Shown here: positions 17,345-24,783 of the stretch, piece after piece | How positions within the stretch are numbered: the stretch's first letter is position 1 | How the letters are laid out: the number at the start of each line of letters is the position of its first letter | From: CAZJHX01 sp964545715 | GTDB taxonomy: Bacteria > Myxococcota_A > UBA9042 > GCA-2863065 | Reading direction: 5' to 3' | Assembly: GCA_964545715.1 (NCBI GenBank) | Contig: CAZJHX010000123.1 | Coordinates: 1 to 32,703, forward strand | DNA: 32,703 nt | Made by a program: the position numbers and the translations under genes | Notes under the pieces: model-generated | Told to the model about the DNA's origin: nothing | The model's database searches: none | Seen by the model: the letters and a program-made list of their open reading frames with translations, nothing else

Positions 17345-18062
17345 GAGCAGCGACACGCGACCGTTTCTCCAAGCCCAATGGCGCCACCTGGTGCTGGTGA
17401 ACTTCGACGTGGACGACGCCGTATTGGCGCCGCATCTTCCGCCGGGGTGCGAGTTGGACCGCTACGACGGCCGCGCCTACCTCAGCCTTGTCGCGTTTCA
17501 GTTTCTCGACACGCGCGTGCTGGGCGTCCGCTGGCCCGGCTTCGTCAACTTTCCCGAGGTCAATCTGCGCTTCTACGTCACCCACGAGGGGCGGCGCGGC
17601 GTCGCGTTCGTACGCGAGTATGTGCCGTCGCGGCTGGTGGCGTGGATCGCCCGCGTGCTCTACAACGAGCCGTACCGGGCGGCGCCGATGCATGGGCGCG
17701 TAGACCCGACACCGGACGGCGCCTTCACAGCCGACTACGGCATTGACGACAAGCGCCGCTCAGCCCGGTTTCAGCTGAGCGTGACGACCGGCGCAGAAGC
17801 GCGGATGCCGCCGCCCGACTCGCTGGAGCACTTCTTCAAAGAGCACGAGCTGGGGCTGGGCACGGACCGCCGCGGCAACCTGGTCACCTATCGCGTATGG
17901 CATCCGCACTGGTCCGTGTACGAGGTCAACAGCCACACCCTGGCTGTGGACTGGGCCGCGATGTACGGCGAGGAGTTCGCCGGGTTGCAAAACACGCCGC
18001 CGCGCTCCGTCGTGTTCGCTGCGGGCTCCGAGATCAAAGTGTTCTCAAAGGGATCGTCTTAG
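17259..18062 (+). CDS. DUF2071 (YqjF-like) protein
   Basis: The conserved part starts at about 17364 (RPFLQAQWRHLVLVNFDVDD) and continues with LPPGCELDRYDGRAYLSLVAF, FLDTRVLGV and VNLRFYVTHEGRRGVAFVREY. These are hallmarks of the DUF2071 family, about 235-250 residues and of unknown function. The only ATG in frame (17259) lies inside the preceding gene and would add about 29 basic, unconserved residues. At 17343 the codon is GAG, where a single change to GTG would give a natural start (SSDTRPFL) directly after the upstream stop. The start is therefore uncertain. The C-terminus converges with the rhodanese gene and overlaps it by 4 bp. Confidence 0.75.
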   Translation: MRHGPPTARRVWTPRSRRSTTPRAPRSAESSDTRPFLQAQWRHLVLVNFDVDDAVLAPHLPPGCELDRYDGRAYLSLVAFQFLDTRVLGVRWPGFVNFPEVNLRFYVTHEGRRGVAFVREYVPSRLVAWIARVLYNEPYRAAPMHGRVDPTPDGAFTADYGIDDKRRSARFQLSVTTGAEARMPPPDSLEHFFKEHELGLGTDRRGNLVTYRVWHPHWSVYEVNSHTLAVDWAAMYGEEFAGLQNTPPRSVVFAAGSEIKVFSKGSS

Positions 18063-18376
18063 TCCTCGCGGGAAACCGGACCGCGCCAGGCGGTGAACCC
18101 GCCGGTCATGCTCGCCACGTCCTGAAATCCCTGCTCCAACAGGTAGCCGGTAGCGCCCATGCTCGAGTGGCCGTGGTAGCAGTAAACGATGACCTTGGCG
18201 GCCTTGTCCGCGCTCTCGAGAAACTCTCGAGCGTTCTGATCGGTAAGATGCACCGCGCCCGGGACGTGGCCGGCCGCGTACGAGCCTGGGTCGCGGATGT
18301 CGACAAACGTGACGTCGCCGGCATCCAGGGCCGCCTGCGCGTCATCTAGACCGATCTCAGGGATGTGATTCAGCAT
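18059..18376 (-). CDS. Single-domain rhodanese, GlpE-like
   Basis: At 105 residues this is a one-domain rhodanese (thiosulfate:cyanide sulfurtransferase fold). The active-site loop CYHGHSS (Cys66 to Ser72) is nearly that of E. coli GlpE (CYHGNSS). VDIRDPGSYAAGHVPGAVHL and GGFTAWRG are the other family signatures. It should carry a persulfide on Cys66 and transfer sulfane sulfur in the cytoplasm. The -10 TACACT lies 7 nt before the ATG, suggesting a leaderless message. The symbol is left empty because similarity does not prove orthology. Confidence 0.9.
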   Translation of the reverse strand: MLNHIPEIGLDDAQAALDAGDVTFVDIRDPGSYAAGHVPGAVHLTDQNAREFLESADKAAKVIVYCYHGHSSMGATGYLLEQGFQDVASMTGGFTAWRGPVSRED

Positions 18377-18383
18377 GCGCGGC

Positions 18384-18389
18384 AGTGTA
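18384..18389 (-). promoter_or_regulatory. -10 element TACACT for the rhodanese gene
   Basis: On the minus strand TACACT is followed by 7 nt (GCCGCGC) and the ATG, without a Shine-Dalgarno sequence. The spacing is the same as at 8417 and 16327. Confidence 0.45.
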
Positions 18390-18394
18390 CCGGG

Positions 18395-18778
18395 CTAACC
18401 CGCCTCCGCGAAGACCCAGCGCTTCAGCAGCGGGTAGGTCAGCACCATCCACACCGCCATCATGGACGTGACGTGCAGCACCTGCGGGTCGTATGGGGTG
18501 CTTGAGACCAGGGCCCACCAAGCCGCCGTGGACGTGGTGATGGAGCACAGCGCCGTGGCGCCGAAGCGGAACAGCTCGGCGGCGCCGGAGCGCCGACCGC
18601 TGAAGACCCAGATGCGATTGAGCGTGAAGTTCAGCACCGCGCCGCACAGGCCCGAGAGCCAGCGGATCGCCACCAGAATGGGGCCGGCCAGCGTGGTCAT
18701 GCACAGCGCCAGAAAGCCGACTTCGAGGCCTGCTGTGAGGACGCTGACCAGGGCACTTTTTCCACGTTGAGCGCTCAT
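18395..18778 (-). CDS. GtrA-family membrane protein
   Basis: This 127-residue protein has four predicted membrane helices and the GtrA pattern (SVLTAGLEVGFLALCM, then NFTLNRIWVFSG and a C-terminal helix ending KRWVFAEAG). GtrA proteins are thought to flip polyprenyl-phosphate-linked sugars, or otherwise serve cell-surface polysaccharide synthesis. The ATG at 18778 is chosen over one 17 codons upstream because TTGAGG lies at the right distance before it. A consensus TATAAT is found about 50 bp upstream. Confidence 0.85.
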   Translation of the reverse strand: MSAQRGKSALVSVLTAGLEVGFLALCMTTLAGPILVAIRWLSGLCGAVLNFTLNRIWVFSGRRSGAAELFRFGATALCSITTSTAAWWALVSSTPYDPQVLHVTSMMAVWMVLTYPLLKRWVFAEAG

Positions 18779-18815
18779 AGTGACCTCAATAAACAAGACT
18801 CGTGCCAGAAACAGC

Positions 18816-18836
18816 GACCAGATGGTCACAATTATA
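18816..18836 (-). promoter_or_regulatory. GtrA promoter -10 (TATAAT) with adjacent 12-bp palindrome
   Basis: On the minus strand a perfect TATAAT (18831-18836) is followed by GACCA-TC-TGGTC (18816-18827) around the expected start site. The position of the inverted repeat would allow a bound repressor to block initiation. No good -35 is visible. Confidence 0.4.
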
Positions 18837-19022
18837 GTACTTTGTTTTTATTGACCTCTCTGGATTCAGCGAGTGGCCGGTGCGAAGCTCGCTTCCCGGC
18901 CTGCTGCCGCACACCCAGAAAAGTTTTGCGCGGTCCACCCCTCTCGCGGGTCCCACCTGATGAAGCCCCGGCGCTGAGCCGGCGCACCCAGAACTCGGAT
19001 CAAGGACAACGAGGTAGGGACC

Positions 19023-19184
19023 ATGAAACGCACATTCTTCAACTCGGACGCAGGCACTGTCGTCACGACGGTCGCAACAGCCGCGCTGATCTCGCTGGCC
19101 GGCTGCACCGGCGGCGGGCATGACGAGCTCAAACCCTGCATCGAGGAGGCGGCCGGCGGCTTCGAGCTGCCTGAGCTCCCCTGA
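19023..19184 (+). CDS. 53-residue lipoprotein at the head of the ECF operon
   Basis: This short gene has an ATG preceded by GAGGTAGGGA. It encodes a signal sequence with lipobox LAGC, followed by a mature part of only 26 residues (Cys, Thr, Gly-rich, then HDELKPCIEEAAGGFELPEL and a final Pro). One further cysteine is present. It lies 59 bp before the ECF sigma gene on the same strand, so it is likely co-transcribed. I do not recognise the family. Its position suggests a small envelope sensor, a ligand of the anti-sigma protein, or a substrate of the downstream caspase-like protein. All three are inference. Confidence 0.6.
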   Translation: MKRTFFNSDAGTVVTTVATAALISLAGCTGGGHDELKPCIEEAAGGFELPELP

Positions 19185-19243
19185 CGTCGCTCGCTGTCTC
19201 TGGTAAAGGATCTCCTCGGGGCCATACGCGCCCCGGGGGGACC

Positions 19244-19762
19244 ATGCCACAGGCCGACACCGCCGATGTCCTGGATATCGGAGAGCTCTACCGCCGCTAC
19301 GCCTCCGTAGTGTTTCGGCGCGCGAGCCGGTTCTTTTCGAAAACGGAAGCTGAGGAAGTGGTTCACGAGGTCTTCGTAAAAGTGATGGAGAAGCAGAGCA
19401 CATTCAAAAGCCAGTCTTCGCCTGTGACGTGGCTGTACCGCATCACGACGAATCACTGTCTCAATCGCCTTCGCAACGAGGGCCGCCGGCGCGAGCTGCT
19501 GGAGCAGCAGACGCCCATCATCAGGCGGCGGCTCAAAGAGGCCCCCAACCAGGCGACCAACGCCTTCCTCGCCGACGTGTGGGGCAAGCTGGACCAGGAG
19601 CTGGTGCGGGTGGGCATCTATCACTTTGTGGACGGCATGACGAATCCCGAGATCGCAAGACTGCTCGGCTGCTCGCCGCGCACGGTGGTCAATCGGCTGC
19701 AAGCGCTAAGGGCCCAGGCCGCGGCGCTGATCGGCCAGGAGCCTGAGGGAGGTGCGGCATGA
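19244..19762 (+). CDS. ECF-type RNA polymerase sigma factor
   Basis: This 172-residue sigma-70 family member contains only regions 2 and 4. Region 2 (about residues 12-80) includes AEEVVHEVFVKVMEK and WLYRITTNHCLNRLRNEGRR. Region 4 (about 110-160) has the helix-turn-helix MTNPEIARLLGCSPRTVVNRL. It would redirect RNA polymerase to envelope-stress or developmental promoters. A short hairpin (CGGGGC/GCCCCG, 19217-19235) lies just before the G-rich ribosome site. Its stop overlaps the start of the anti-sigma gene (ATGA), the usual arrangement for a sigma/anti-sigma pair. Confidence 0.92.
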   Translation: MPQADTADVLDIGELYRRYASVVFRRASRFFSKTEAEEVVHEVFVKVMEKQSTFKSQSSPVTWLYRITTNHCLNRLRNEGRRRELLEQQTPIIRRRLKEAPNQATNAFLADVWGKLDQELVRVGIYHFVDGMTNPEIARLLGCSPRTVVNRLQALRAQAAALIGQEPEGGAA

Positions 19763-20532
19763 GCGAGCACCTTTTCGACCTGGACGGACACTTGACCGAC
19801 CTCACAATCGACCGCTTTCTGTACGAGCCGATCGAAGACGACCTCCGCACGGCGGTCGACTCGCACGTGGACACCTGCGGCGAGTGCAAGGCGCGACTGG
19901 AAGAGGTGCGGGGCTTCGACGCCGGGTTCACGCTGGCCCCACCGGCACCGGTTGCGGCTCCGGCCAAGGTGATCTCGCTGGCAAGCGCTCGAAAGAAGCG
20001 CGACGTGCCGGCCTCGGCCTGGCTGACACTCCTGGCGGCGGCCGCAGCGTTCGTGATGGTGGTCATCCCGCAAAACCAGTCCACGACCACTCCGGGCTTC
20101 GATCCGCCCGTGCCCATCGAGCCGACGCGCATCAAAGGCGCCGGCTTCGACATGGAGGTCTGGCTGGACGACGGACAGGGCGGACGCCGGCTCGACGACG
20201 GGGCCACCGTGCACCCAGGCGATCACGTGGGCTTCCGCGTAAAAGCCAAGGACCCCGGCTTTGTGATGATCGTGGGCATCGACAGCAAGCGCTCCCTTTA
20301 CGGCTGCTACCCACAGCGTGAAGCCCGGGCAGCCGCGCTGACTCCGTCGCCGACCCCGGTGTCGGTAGGTGCCGCCATCGGCTTCGACGACGTGCTCGGC
20401 GATGAGCGGCTGGTCGGGATACACTGTGAGACCGCGTTCACCTTCGACGACGCTAAAACCATCATGCGCCGGCCGCCCGAGGGCTGCTCGCTCAAGGAGG
20501 TTCGGCTGTCCAAAACCAGGAGCCAGCCATGA
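19759..20532 (+). CDS. Zinc-finger anti-sigma-like membrane protein with DUF4384-like domain
   Basis: The 257-residue product has an N-terminal HxxxCxxC zinc motif (His36, Cys40, Cys43), the ZAS anti-sigma signature that binds the partner ECF factor in the cytoplasm. One membrane helix (about 86-103) follows a basic segment (SARKKRD). The periplasmic part (about 110-257) is a beta-rich domain (VHPGDHVGFRVKAKDPGFVMIVGID) resembling the DUF4384 domains often found with bacterial caspases. It has three cysteines (GCYPQ, IHCET and GCSLK) that could form disulfides. GGGAGGTG precedes the ATG. The gene overlaps both neighbours by 4 bp. The anti-sigma role is inferred from motif and position. Confidence 0.82.
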   Translation: MSEHLFDLDGHLTDLTIDRFLYEPIEDDLRTAVDSHVDTCGECKARLEEVRGFDAGFTLAPPAPVAAPAKVISLASARKKRDVPASAWLTLLAAAAAFVMVVIPQNQSTTTPGFDPPVPIEPTRIKGAGFDMEVWLDDGQGGRRLDDGATVHPGDHVGFRVKAKDPGFVMIVGIDSKRSLYGCYPQREARAAALTPSPTPVSVGAAIGFDDVLGDERLVGIHCETAFTFDDAKTIMRRPPEGCSLKEVRLSKTRSQP

Positions 20533-22103
20533 GACGCCTGCTGGCAACCCTGTTGCTGATCGCGCTGTGGACCCCTGCGGCGCTGGCGGCCGGACAGCAC
20601 CGCTATGGCGTGGTGATCGGCGCCAATCTGGGCGACGCGGACGAGGAGCCATTGCTGTTTGCCGAGCGCGACGCGCTGCGCATGGCGGACGTGCTGACCG
20701 GGCTGGGCGGCGTCGCGCCCGAGGACGTGGTGTTGTTGCGCGGTCCCAAGGCGCCCACGGTCGAAAACGCCCTGGCCGAGCTGATGCGCCGTATCGAGGC
20801 CGATGCCGCGCGCAACCCCAACGACGGCTCCATGTTGTTCGTCTACTACAGCGGTCACGCCAACGCCGGCGAGCTGCACCTGGGCGGCACGCGACTGAAG
20901 TTCAAGCGCCTGGCGAAGCTGATCAAAGCGACGCGGGCCAAAGTGTCCGTGCTGATCGTGGACGCGTGCCGCTCCGGCGGGCTCACGCGCGTCAAAGGCG
21001 GGGTCCCGGTCAAGGCCTTTGAGATTCGCGCCGATGACCGGCTGCAGAGCGCCGGCCTGGCCATCATCACCAGCTCGGCGGCGGGCGAGGACGCCCAGGA
21101 GTCGGACCGGCTGCGCGGCGGCATCTTCACCCACCACCTGCTGACGGGCCTTCGGGGCGGCGCCGACGCGTCCAACGACAAGCAGGTGACGCTGAGCGAG
21201 CTGTATCGATACGCGTACAACCAGACGATCCGCACGACGAGCCGCACGCAGTTCGTGCAGCACCCCACGTACTCGTTCAAGATCCGCGGGCGGCACGAGG
21301 TGACCATCACGCGGCTGAAAGAGGCAGGGCAACTGGGCCGCCTGCGCCTGGCCGACGCCGGCTCGTACGTGGTCTTGGAGAAAGCGGCGGGCGGCTCTGT
21401 CGTGGCGGAGCTCAGCGTGGAGGCCGGCACCGAGGTGCTGCTGCGCGCGGGCGCTTACCTGGTGCGCCGCCGCAGCAACCGGGCCGTGTACGAGACCACG
21501 GTGGCGATCCGCAGAAGCGGCTCAGCGACGGTGGCGGCCGCCGGCATGTCGCGCATCCCGTTTGGCCGGACGGTGCGCAAGGGGCACTCCGACGATCGGG
21601 CGTCGGCGTGGAGCCTGATCACGGGCGGGGAGATCGGCAGTCCAGTGCTGCCGGATGCGACGGTCGGCGGGTTCGGCGCGGTGGGCGCTCAGGTGGATCT
21701 CAGCGCGATCTCGCTTCAGCTGCGCGTGCGCTACGGCCGCTCCGGCGCGACAAACGACGTGCTGACCGCCGTCTACGACATGGTCGGCGCAGACATCGCC
21801 ACCTACAAAGTGTTCGATCTGCCGCGCGCCCCCATCGCGCTCGGCCTGGGCGTCCGCCTCGGCGGCGACTGGCTCAACCAGCGGTTTACGACACGCGGCG
21901 AGGCCACCGATCGCGCGCAGTTTATGTTTCGCGGCGGCCCTGCCCTGCGCGCCGAGTTTGCGCTGGGCTCCCGGATCACGCTCACCCTCGACGGCGGCGC
22001 CGACATCTACTTGATGGATCTGCTCGCCGAGGATGGGCGCACCAGCGAGCTGACGCCGCGTGTGATCGGATACGGCGCGCTCGGGCTCGGGTTTTACCTG
22101 TGA
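20529..22103 (+). CDS. Secreted caspase-fold peptidase with C-terminal beta-barrel-like domain
   Basis: This 524-residue protein starts with a signal peptide (LLLIALWTPAALA). A C14-family caspase-like domain follows, with the catalytic dyad in YYSGHANAG (His110) and VDACRSGG (Cys147). The preceding strand HRYGVVIGANLGDADEEPL and the segment AIITSSAAGEDAQES are also typical. After a linker with PEGA-like beta segments (about 265-345), the last 165 residues alternate hydrophobic and polar residues (AQVDLSAISLQLRVRYGRSG, GLGVRLGGDW) and end in GLGFYL. This looks like an outer-membrane beta-barrel. The enzyme would sit in the periplasm tethered to the outer membrane, cleaving after Arg/Lys or Asp; specificity is unknown. 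It is translationally coupled to the anti-sigma gene. Confidence 0.85.
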   Translation: MRRLLATLLLIALWTPAALAAGQHRYGVVIGANLGDADEEPLLFAERDALRMADVLTGLGGVAPEDVVLLRGPKAPTVENALAELMRRIEADAARNPNDGSMLFVYYSGHANAGELHLGGTRLKFKRLAKLIKATRAKVSVLIVDACRSGGLTRVKGGVPVKAFEIRADDRLQSAGLAIITSSAAGEDAQESDRLRGGIFTHHLLTGLRGGADASNDKQVTLSELYRYAYNQTIRTTSRTQFVQHPTYSFKIRGRHEVTITRLKEAGQLGRLRLADAGSYVVLEKAAGGSVVAELSVEAGTEVLLRAGAYLVRRRSNRAVYETTVAIRRSGSATVAAAGMSRIPFGRTVRKGHSDDRASAWSLITGGEIGSPVLPDATVGGFGAVGAQVDLSAISLQLRVRYGRSGATNDVLTAVYDMVGADIATYKVFDLPRAPIALGLGVRLGGDWLNQRFTTRGEATDRAQFMFRGGPALRAEFALGSRITLTLDGGADIYLMDLLAEDGRTSELTPRVIGYGALGLGFYL

Positions 22104-22855
22104 GAGCCGTCATCGCCACACTGCTGTTGATCGCCGGATGTGGCGAGCCCTTGGCCGACGGCACGTTTCTGGGCGACGAGCTGCTGCACCTGGAGGGCGA
22201 GGTCCGCGTTCATGAGGAGCCCGCTGCGACGGGGCCGCTGCGCCTGGCGATCTTCTGGACCACCAAGAGCCTGGCCGACGGTCTGGGCGACCCGCTGTCG
22301 TCCGTGGCCCAGCAGGCGCTGACCACCGGGATCTTTCCCGCCCGCTACGCTCTGTCGTTGCACGAGCCGCCCCCTCAGGAGGTGGTCGTGAGCGTGCCCG
22401 ACGGTGAGGGACGCTACGCCCTGGGCGTGCTGCTGGCCTACGTGGACGCCAACCAGGACGGGATGGTCAGCGAAGGCGAGCTGGAGGGCGGCGCGACTGA
22501 CCTGGTCGTGCTGTACACGCCGGGCGGGGCGAGCGGCTCCGAGTTCGGGACGTTGGCGGCCGGCTACCACACGATGAAGCCCGCGGGTGAGTGCCCCGAA
22601 GAGGGCCGATTGCCGTTGGAGGCGGCGCCGCGACAAGAGTTTGAGGTCGTCGTCGGCGGCGGCGTCCCGGACGTGGACTGCGACGGCGGCGTCTGCGGAG
22701 ACGTCACTGCTGCACAGTTCGACGCGCTGTGCGGCGAGGGCTGGCAGTGCGGCAATAATAGCAAGTGCTCGCTATCTTTCTGTTGTGACATCGACGCGCT
22801 GATTCCGGACATCGCGGGCGTAGAAATCCCCGTCATTCCGGTGCCCACCAATTAG
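22100..22855 (+). CDS. Lipoprotein with EF-hand-like loop
   Basis: Starting at a GTG that overlaps the stop of the caspase gene (GTGA), this 251-residue product has a lipobox LIAGC. It is a mostly beta-rich soluble protein with a 12-residue calcium-loop-like sequence DANQDGMVSEGE (about 115-126). Near the end is a Cys cluster (CDGGVCGD, CGEGWQCGN, CSLSFCC). It shares an operon with the sigma, anti-sigma and caspase genes, so it may be an envelope partner or a target of that system. I do not recognise the family. Confidence 0.8.
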   Translation: MRAVIATLLLIAGCGEPLADGTFLGDELLHLEGEVRVHEEPAATGPLRLAIFWTTKSLADGLGDPLSSVAQQALTTGIFPARYALSLHEPPPQEVVVSVPDGEGRYALGVLLAYVDANQDGMVSEGELEGGATDLVVLYTPGGASGSEFGTLAAGYHTMKPAGECPEEGRLPLEAAPRQEFEVVVGGGVPDVDCDGGVCGDVTAAQFDALCGEGWQCGNNSKCSLSFCCDIDALIPDIAGVEIPVIPVPTN

Positions 22856-22862
22856 TTAGTGC

Positions 22863-22868
22863 TACACT
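22863..22868 (+). promoter_or_regulatory. -10 element TACACT for the DUF2330 gene
   Basis: TACACT lies 8 nt before the ATG at 22877 and immediately follows the stop of the upstream gene, with no Shine-Dalgarno sequence. This suggests that the DUF2330 gene has its own leaderless promoter in addition to any read-through. Confidence 0.4.
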
Positions 22869-22876
22869 GCGCGGCC

Positions 22877-24772
22877 ATGAAGACATTGGTCGCGGCGGCA
22901 TTGGTCAGCCTCACGTGCGTTCCTGCAGCGCAGGCGTGTGGTGGTTTCTTCTGCAACAACTCCCAGCCGGTCGATCAGGTGGGTGAGCACATCCTGTTTG
23001 CTGTCGAAGGACAGCACGTGACTGCTCACATCCAGATTCAGTACCAGGGGCCCGCCGAGAAGTTCTCGTGGGTGCTGCCGTTGCCGGCCGTGCCCGAGTT
23101 CGGGGTGGGAAGCGACGAGATCTTCACCCGGCTGCGCGCGCTGACGGACCCGCGCTTTGAGGTCAACTGGGTGGAAAACGAGGACTGCAAGGTCACGTGT
23201 GATGAGTGCCAGTTTCCAGAAGAGGGGGACTTCGGCGGCACGGGCGGTGACGGCGGCAGCGACGGCGCCGGTGACGCCCCCAACGGCGTCGACGTGCTGG
23301 CCGAGGGCAACGTGGGGCCCTTCGAGTACAAGGTGGTCTCCGCAACGGACGGCAGCGAGCTGTTCACCTGGCTCAACGACAACGGCTACGACCAGCCGGA
23401 GGCCGCCGAGGGGCTGGTCATCCACTACACCAACCTGGAGTACGTCTTTGTGGCGCTGAAGCTGCAAAAAGACAAAGAGGTCGGTGAGATGCAGCCGCTG
23501 GTCATCGACTACGACGCGCCCGACCTGGCGTGCATCCCGCTCAAGCTCACCAGCATCGCGGCCGCCGAGAACATGCCGGTCTACTCCTGGGTGCTGGCCA
23601 AAGCTCGCGCTGTGCCCATGAACTTCTTCCACGTGCTGCTCAACCCCAAGAAGCTGGACTGGCTCAAGTGCGGGCAGCCGACCGGGCCGCTACAGGCGTG
23701 CGGGTACGGCGCCTACCAGCCCTGGCAGGACTGTGCCGAGGCGTATCTCAAGCTCGTGACCGAAGCCGCCGACCAGGCCAACGGACACGCGTTTGTGACG
23801 GAGTACGCCGGCGACGCGGCGATCATGAAGGACCAGGTCTACAAGGAGGGCGACTACAACACCGAGCCCTTCAAGACGATCACCAAACCCTGGGAGTTTC
23901 TGGAGAAGCTGCTGTTCGACGGCTGGCCGCGCTCGAGCCTGATGCAGCAGGTGATCAAGACTCACATCCCCAAGCCCGATGAATCGACCCTGCCGGGAAA
24001 CTGCAAGAGCGACCGCGACTTCTACAACACGTTCAATCTGCAGGAGTGCATCAAACACATGCCGGAGGGCTGGGTCTTCGACCCGGTGGCGTTCGCCGCG
24101 GACCTGGACGAGCGCATCGTGCAGCCGCTGAAGGACGCGCAGGCCCTGTTTGCCGACCACCCGTACATGACGCGCTTCTTCACCACCATCTCCCCGGACG
24201 AGATGACCAAGGACCCGGTCTTCTCGTTCAACCCGGGGCTGCCTGGCGTCCCCAACGTGCACGCCGTCACCGCCACGCCGAAGTGCCCACCGGGCGAGAC
24301 CACCGTCTCGGACGGCATCACGCTCACCTGGCCCAACGGCGAGTCGATCGATGTCGCCGGCACCTATCAGGACTGCTCCGGCTTCATCCCTGAGGAGGGC
24401 GCCACGACCGTGGACGAAGACGGGCCGTCCGGCGCACAGATCCAGATTCTGGGGGAGGAGGGCGCGCCGCTGACCGTGGCGTCGGGCGACGTCGACAAAA
24501 AGGAGGCCGAGATCGACGCGCGGGCTCCAACACCCGGCGCGGCCGACGTACCCGCCGAAGAGGACGCGGACTCGGCGGACCTGGACGTCGGCTTGTTCGG
24601 GCCTATCGTGGACAAGACCAGCCCGGGCAAAGTAGGCGGTGGCAAGTCGGCGGGCGGCGGCGGCGGCGGAGGCAGCTCCGGCTGTGTGGCCGGCACCGGC
24701 GGCACGGGCGCGCTCGGCGTGTTGTTGCTGCTGCTGTGCATCGCAGGCGTTCTGCGTACCTCCCGCGAGTAG
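22877..24772 (+). CDS. DUF2330 protein with MYXO-CTERM-like sorting tail
   Basis: This 631-residue exported protein has a signal peptide (MKTLVAAALVSLTCVPAAQA) followed at once by CGGFFCNN and VDQVGEHILFAVEGQHVTAH, the hallmark start of DUF2330. FSWVLPLPAVPEFGVGSDE and the body of the domain run to about residue 480. An acidic Ala/Asp linker precedes a Gly-rich stretch, a conserved Cys (SSGC), a hydrophobic helix (ALGVLLLLLCIAGVL) and a basic end (RTSRE). That tripartite Cys-helix-Arg tail fits MYXO-CTERM sorting signals, which are processed by a myxosortase and leave the protein lipid-anchored at the cell surface. An ATG six codons upstream is less likely, as the -10 element overlaps it. Confidence 0.85.
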   Translation: MKTLVAAALVSLTCVPAAQACGGFFCNNSQPVDQVGEHILFAVEGQHVTAHIQIQYQGPAEKFSWVLPLPAVPEFGVGSDEIFTRLRALTDPRFEVNWVENEDCKVTCDECQFPEEGDFGGTGGDGGSDGAGDAPNGVDVLAEGNVGPFEYKVVSATDGSELFTWLNDNGYDQPEAAEGLVIHYTNLEYVFVALKLQKDKEVGEMQPLVIDYDAPDLACIPLKLTSIAAAENMPVYSWVLAKARAVPMNFFHVLLNPKKLDWLKCGQPTGPLQACGYGAYQPWQDCAEAYLKLVTEAADQANGHAFVTEYAGDAAIMKDQVYKEGDYNTEPFKTITKPWEFLEKLLFDGWPRSSLMQQVIKTHIPKPDESTLPGNCKSDRDFYNTFNLQECIKHMPEGWVFDPVAFAADLDERIVQPLKDAQALFADHPYMTRFFTTISPDEMTKDPVFSFNPGLPGVPNVHAVTATPKCPPGETTVSDGITLTWPNGESIDVAGTYQDCSGFIPEEGATTVDEDGPSGAQIQILGEEGAPLTVASGDVDKKEAEIDARAPTPGAADVPAEEDADSADLDVGLFGPIVDKTSPGKVGGGKSAGGGGGGGSSGCVAGTGGTGALGVLLLLLCIAGVLRTSRE

Positions 24773-24783
24773 GTCCGGACACC

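Noticed and set aside
18767..19123. 118-residue plus-strand frame across the GtrA/ECF intergenic region
   Set aside because: It crosses the GtrA promoter and the start of the 53-residue lipoprotein, has no ribosome site, and its composition is not protein-like.
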